Source of the DNA: CAZKNJ01 sp964554185
GTDB taxonomy: Bacteria > 4484-113
Direction: 5' to 3'
DNA: 5,078 bases
NCBI GenBank assembly: GCA_964554185.1
Contig: CAZKNJ010000087.1
Span: forward strand, 1 to 5,078
The first letter of the stretch is position 1; each line of letters starts with the position of its first letter. The notes beneath the pieces are model-generated. The model did not search any database and was not told the origin of the DNA. It was given only the letters and a program-made list of their open reading frames with translations. This document shows, piece after piece, positions 4,336 to 5,078 of this stretch. Made by a program: the position numbers and the translations under genes.

Positions 4336-5078
4336 CTACTCCGGTAAGTACACAGCGTAGAGGAGTTCGCCGCGGTCGTCGTCGTAGTAACATACCGCCG
4401 CATGGCCGTTGACCACTGCTGCTGACAAGCTGGCCCCGGAGCCGCTTGCATACCAGTCAACCAGCAGTGGCTCACCCCAATGTGACCCTGTCGCGTCGTC
4501 GCTGATAATGAACCGGATGTCGCTTGAGTCGGTGACGGCAACCGCCGGTTTACCGTCGCAGAACGTGATGACTGCAGCCAATACGTAGGTAGCGTCCGCC
4601 ATGACCTCAACCGGCGTGCCCCAGCTCGAGCCTTCGGCGTCTGTCGCGCGGACACACTTCAGCACTGCGCCGTCCCGGTAAACAATAGCGGCGCGGCCGC
4701 CCACCTCCGCCAAGGGTGTGAACGCCATGGAGGCGTTCAGGCTGACGGCGGCCACGGGAGCGCCCCAGGCGCTGCCGCTGGCATCAAATGCGCGCACGAA
4801 CTTGAGCTCGTCCGGCGAGGGTTCCGGATCGGGGAAGCTGACTGCCGGATAACCGCCGATTATGGCAAAACCTGCGCGCACACTAGTACTTCCCAAGTTA
4901 CCCGCGTGGAGCAGCACCGGCTCGCCCCAGGGGGAGCTGCCCTGCGCATTGGTGGCACGGGCGAATCTCACTGCCTGACCACCATAGGTGTCGTAGTAGG
5001 TGACCGCCGGATTGCCGCTGACAACCAGAAGCGATGTCCAATTGGCAGTGGTGTCTTGCGCAACGTCCACGGGCAGCT
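4336..5078 (-). CDS. Beta-propeller-like repeat protein, C-terminal part only
   Basis: The frame is open to the right edge, so the true start and any signal peptide are outside the window; 247 codons are visible and end at TAG (4336-4338). The protein consists of about four and a half imperfect units of 48-54 residues with the pattern VxGxPAVxYYD...LxFxRATDAxGSSWGxPVxV. Clear copies are GNPAVTYYD...RATNAQGSSPWGEPV, GYPAVSFPD...RAFDASGSAWGAPV, GRAAIVYRD...RATDAEGSSWGTPV and GKPAVAVTD...ISDDATGSHWGEPL, with a final half unit HAAVCYYDDDRGELLYAVYLPE missing the SSWG strand. A terminal half unit is typical of propellers that close by pairing first and last strands. Such repeats occur in secreted or surface proteins; a binding role is inferred. 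No catalytic motif is visible. A GTG at 5070 could initiate, but the open frame upstream argues against it. Confidence 0.85.
   Translation of the reverse strand, partial: LPVDVAQDTTANWTSLLVVSGNPAVTYYDTYGGQAVRFARATNAQGSSPWGEPVLLHAGNLGSTSVRAGFAIIGGYPAVSFPDPEPSPDELKFVRAFDASGSAWGAPVAAVSLNASMAFTPLAEVGGRAAIVYRDGAVLKCVRATDAEGSSWGTPVEVMADATYVLAAVITFCDGKPAVAVTDSSDIRFIISDDATGSHWGEPLLVDWYASGSGASLSAAVVNGHAAVCYYDDDRGELLYAVYLPE
4470..4950 (-). repeat. Imperfect ~145-160-bp coding repeats in the partial propeller-like gene
   Basis: The coding unit for the SSWGxPV strand recurs near plus-strand positions 4470, 4616, 4760 and 4921 (cac/gcc-ccca words such as tcgcccca, gcgcccca, gtgcccca and tcacccca), at spacings of about 146, 144 and 161 bases. 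The units are more diverged than those of the neighbouring PQQ-like gene, so they are older duplications or under looser constraint. Confidence 0.7.

Noticed and set aside
3052..4347. 431-codon open frame on the plus strand
   Set aside because: It is antisense to the GNAT-like gene and element B, and its translation is Arg/Pro/His-rich without recognisable domains.

Overview
The window is GC-rich (roughly 60 to 65 % by eye) bacterial chromosome, and every gene I can support lies on the minus strand. It reads, in transcription order from the right edge: a secreted-type repeat protein cut by the window edge (4336-5078), a GNAT-fold acetyltransferase-like protein (3370-4314), a lipoprotein with an eight-bladed PQQ-like beta-propeller (2124-3278), a small three-helix membrane protein (1511-2050), tRNA-Leu(CAG) (1322-1407), and a class I PLP aminotransferase that runs off the left edge almost complete (1-1181). 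The long plus-strand open frames are antisense shadows of these GC-rich genes.

The organism cannot be named from the sequence. The high GC, a possible leaderless gene style, the imperfect 'PAVxYYD...RATDAxGSSWGxPV' repeat protein, the PQQ-like lipoprotein and short palindromic intergenic elements together remind me of uncultured Chloroflexota (Dehalococcoidia-like) genomes. That is a low-confidence inference.

Two genes, the GNAT-like protein and the propeller lipoprotein, carry a clear -10 box seven or eight bases before the ATG and no Shine-Dalgarno sequence, which suggests leaderless mRNAs. The membrane protein has a textbook GGAGGTGA ribosome binding site instead, and tRNA-Leu has a good -35/-10 pair. 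This indicates mostly separate transcription units rather than one operon, although the membrane protein could be co-transcribed with the propeller gene 73 bases upstream.

Two intergenic spacers are largely occupied by small elements with terminal inverted repeats and internal hairpins (1244-1315 and 3296-3375). A diverged half-copy of the first lies on the other side of the tRNA (1471-1500). The right-hand element supplies the stop codon of the GNAT-like gene and reaches to the -10 box of the propeller gene. I find no evidence for a complete new multi-gene system. The best leads are these elements at gene boundaries, the leaderless promoters, the GNAT protein with an unrecognised 200-residue N-terminal part, and the propeller lipoprotein next to a small membrane protein.
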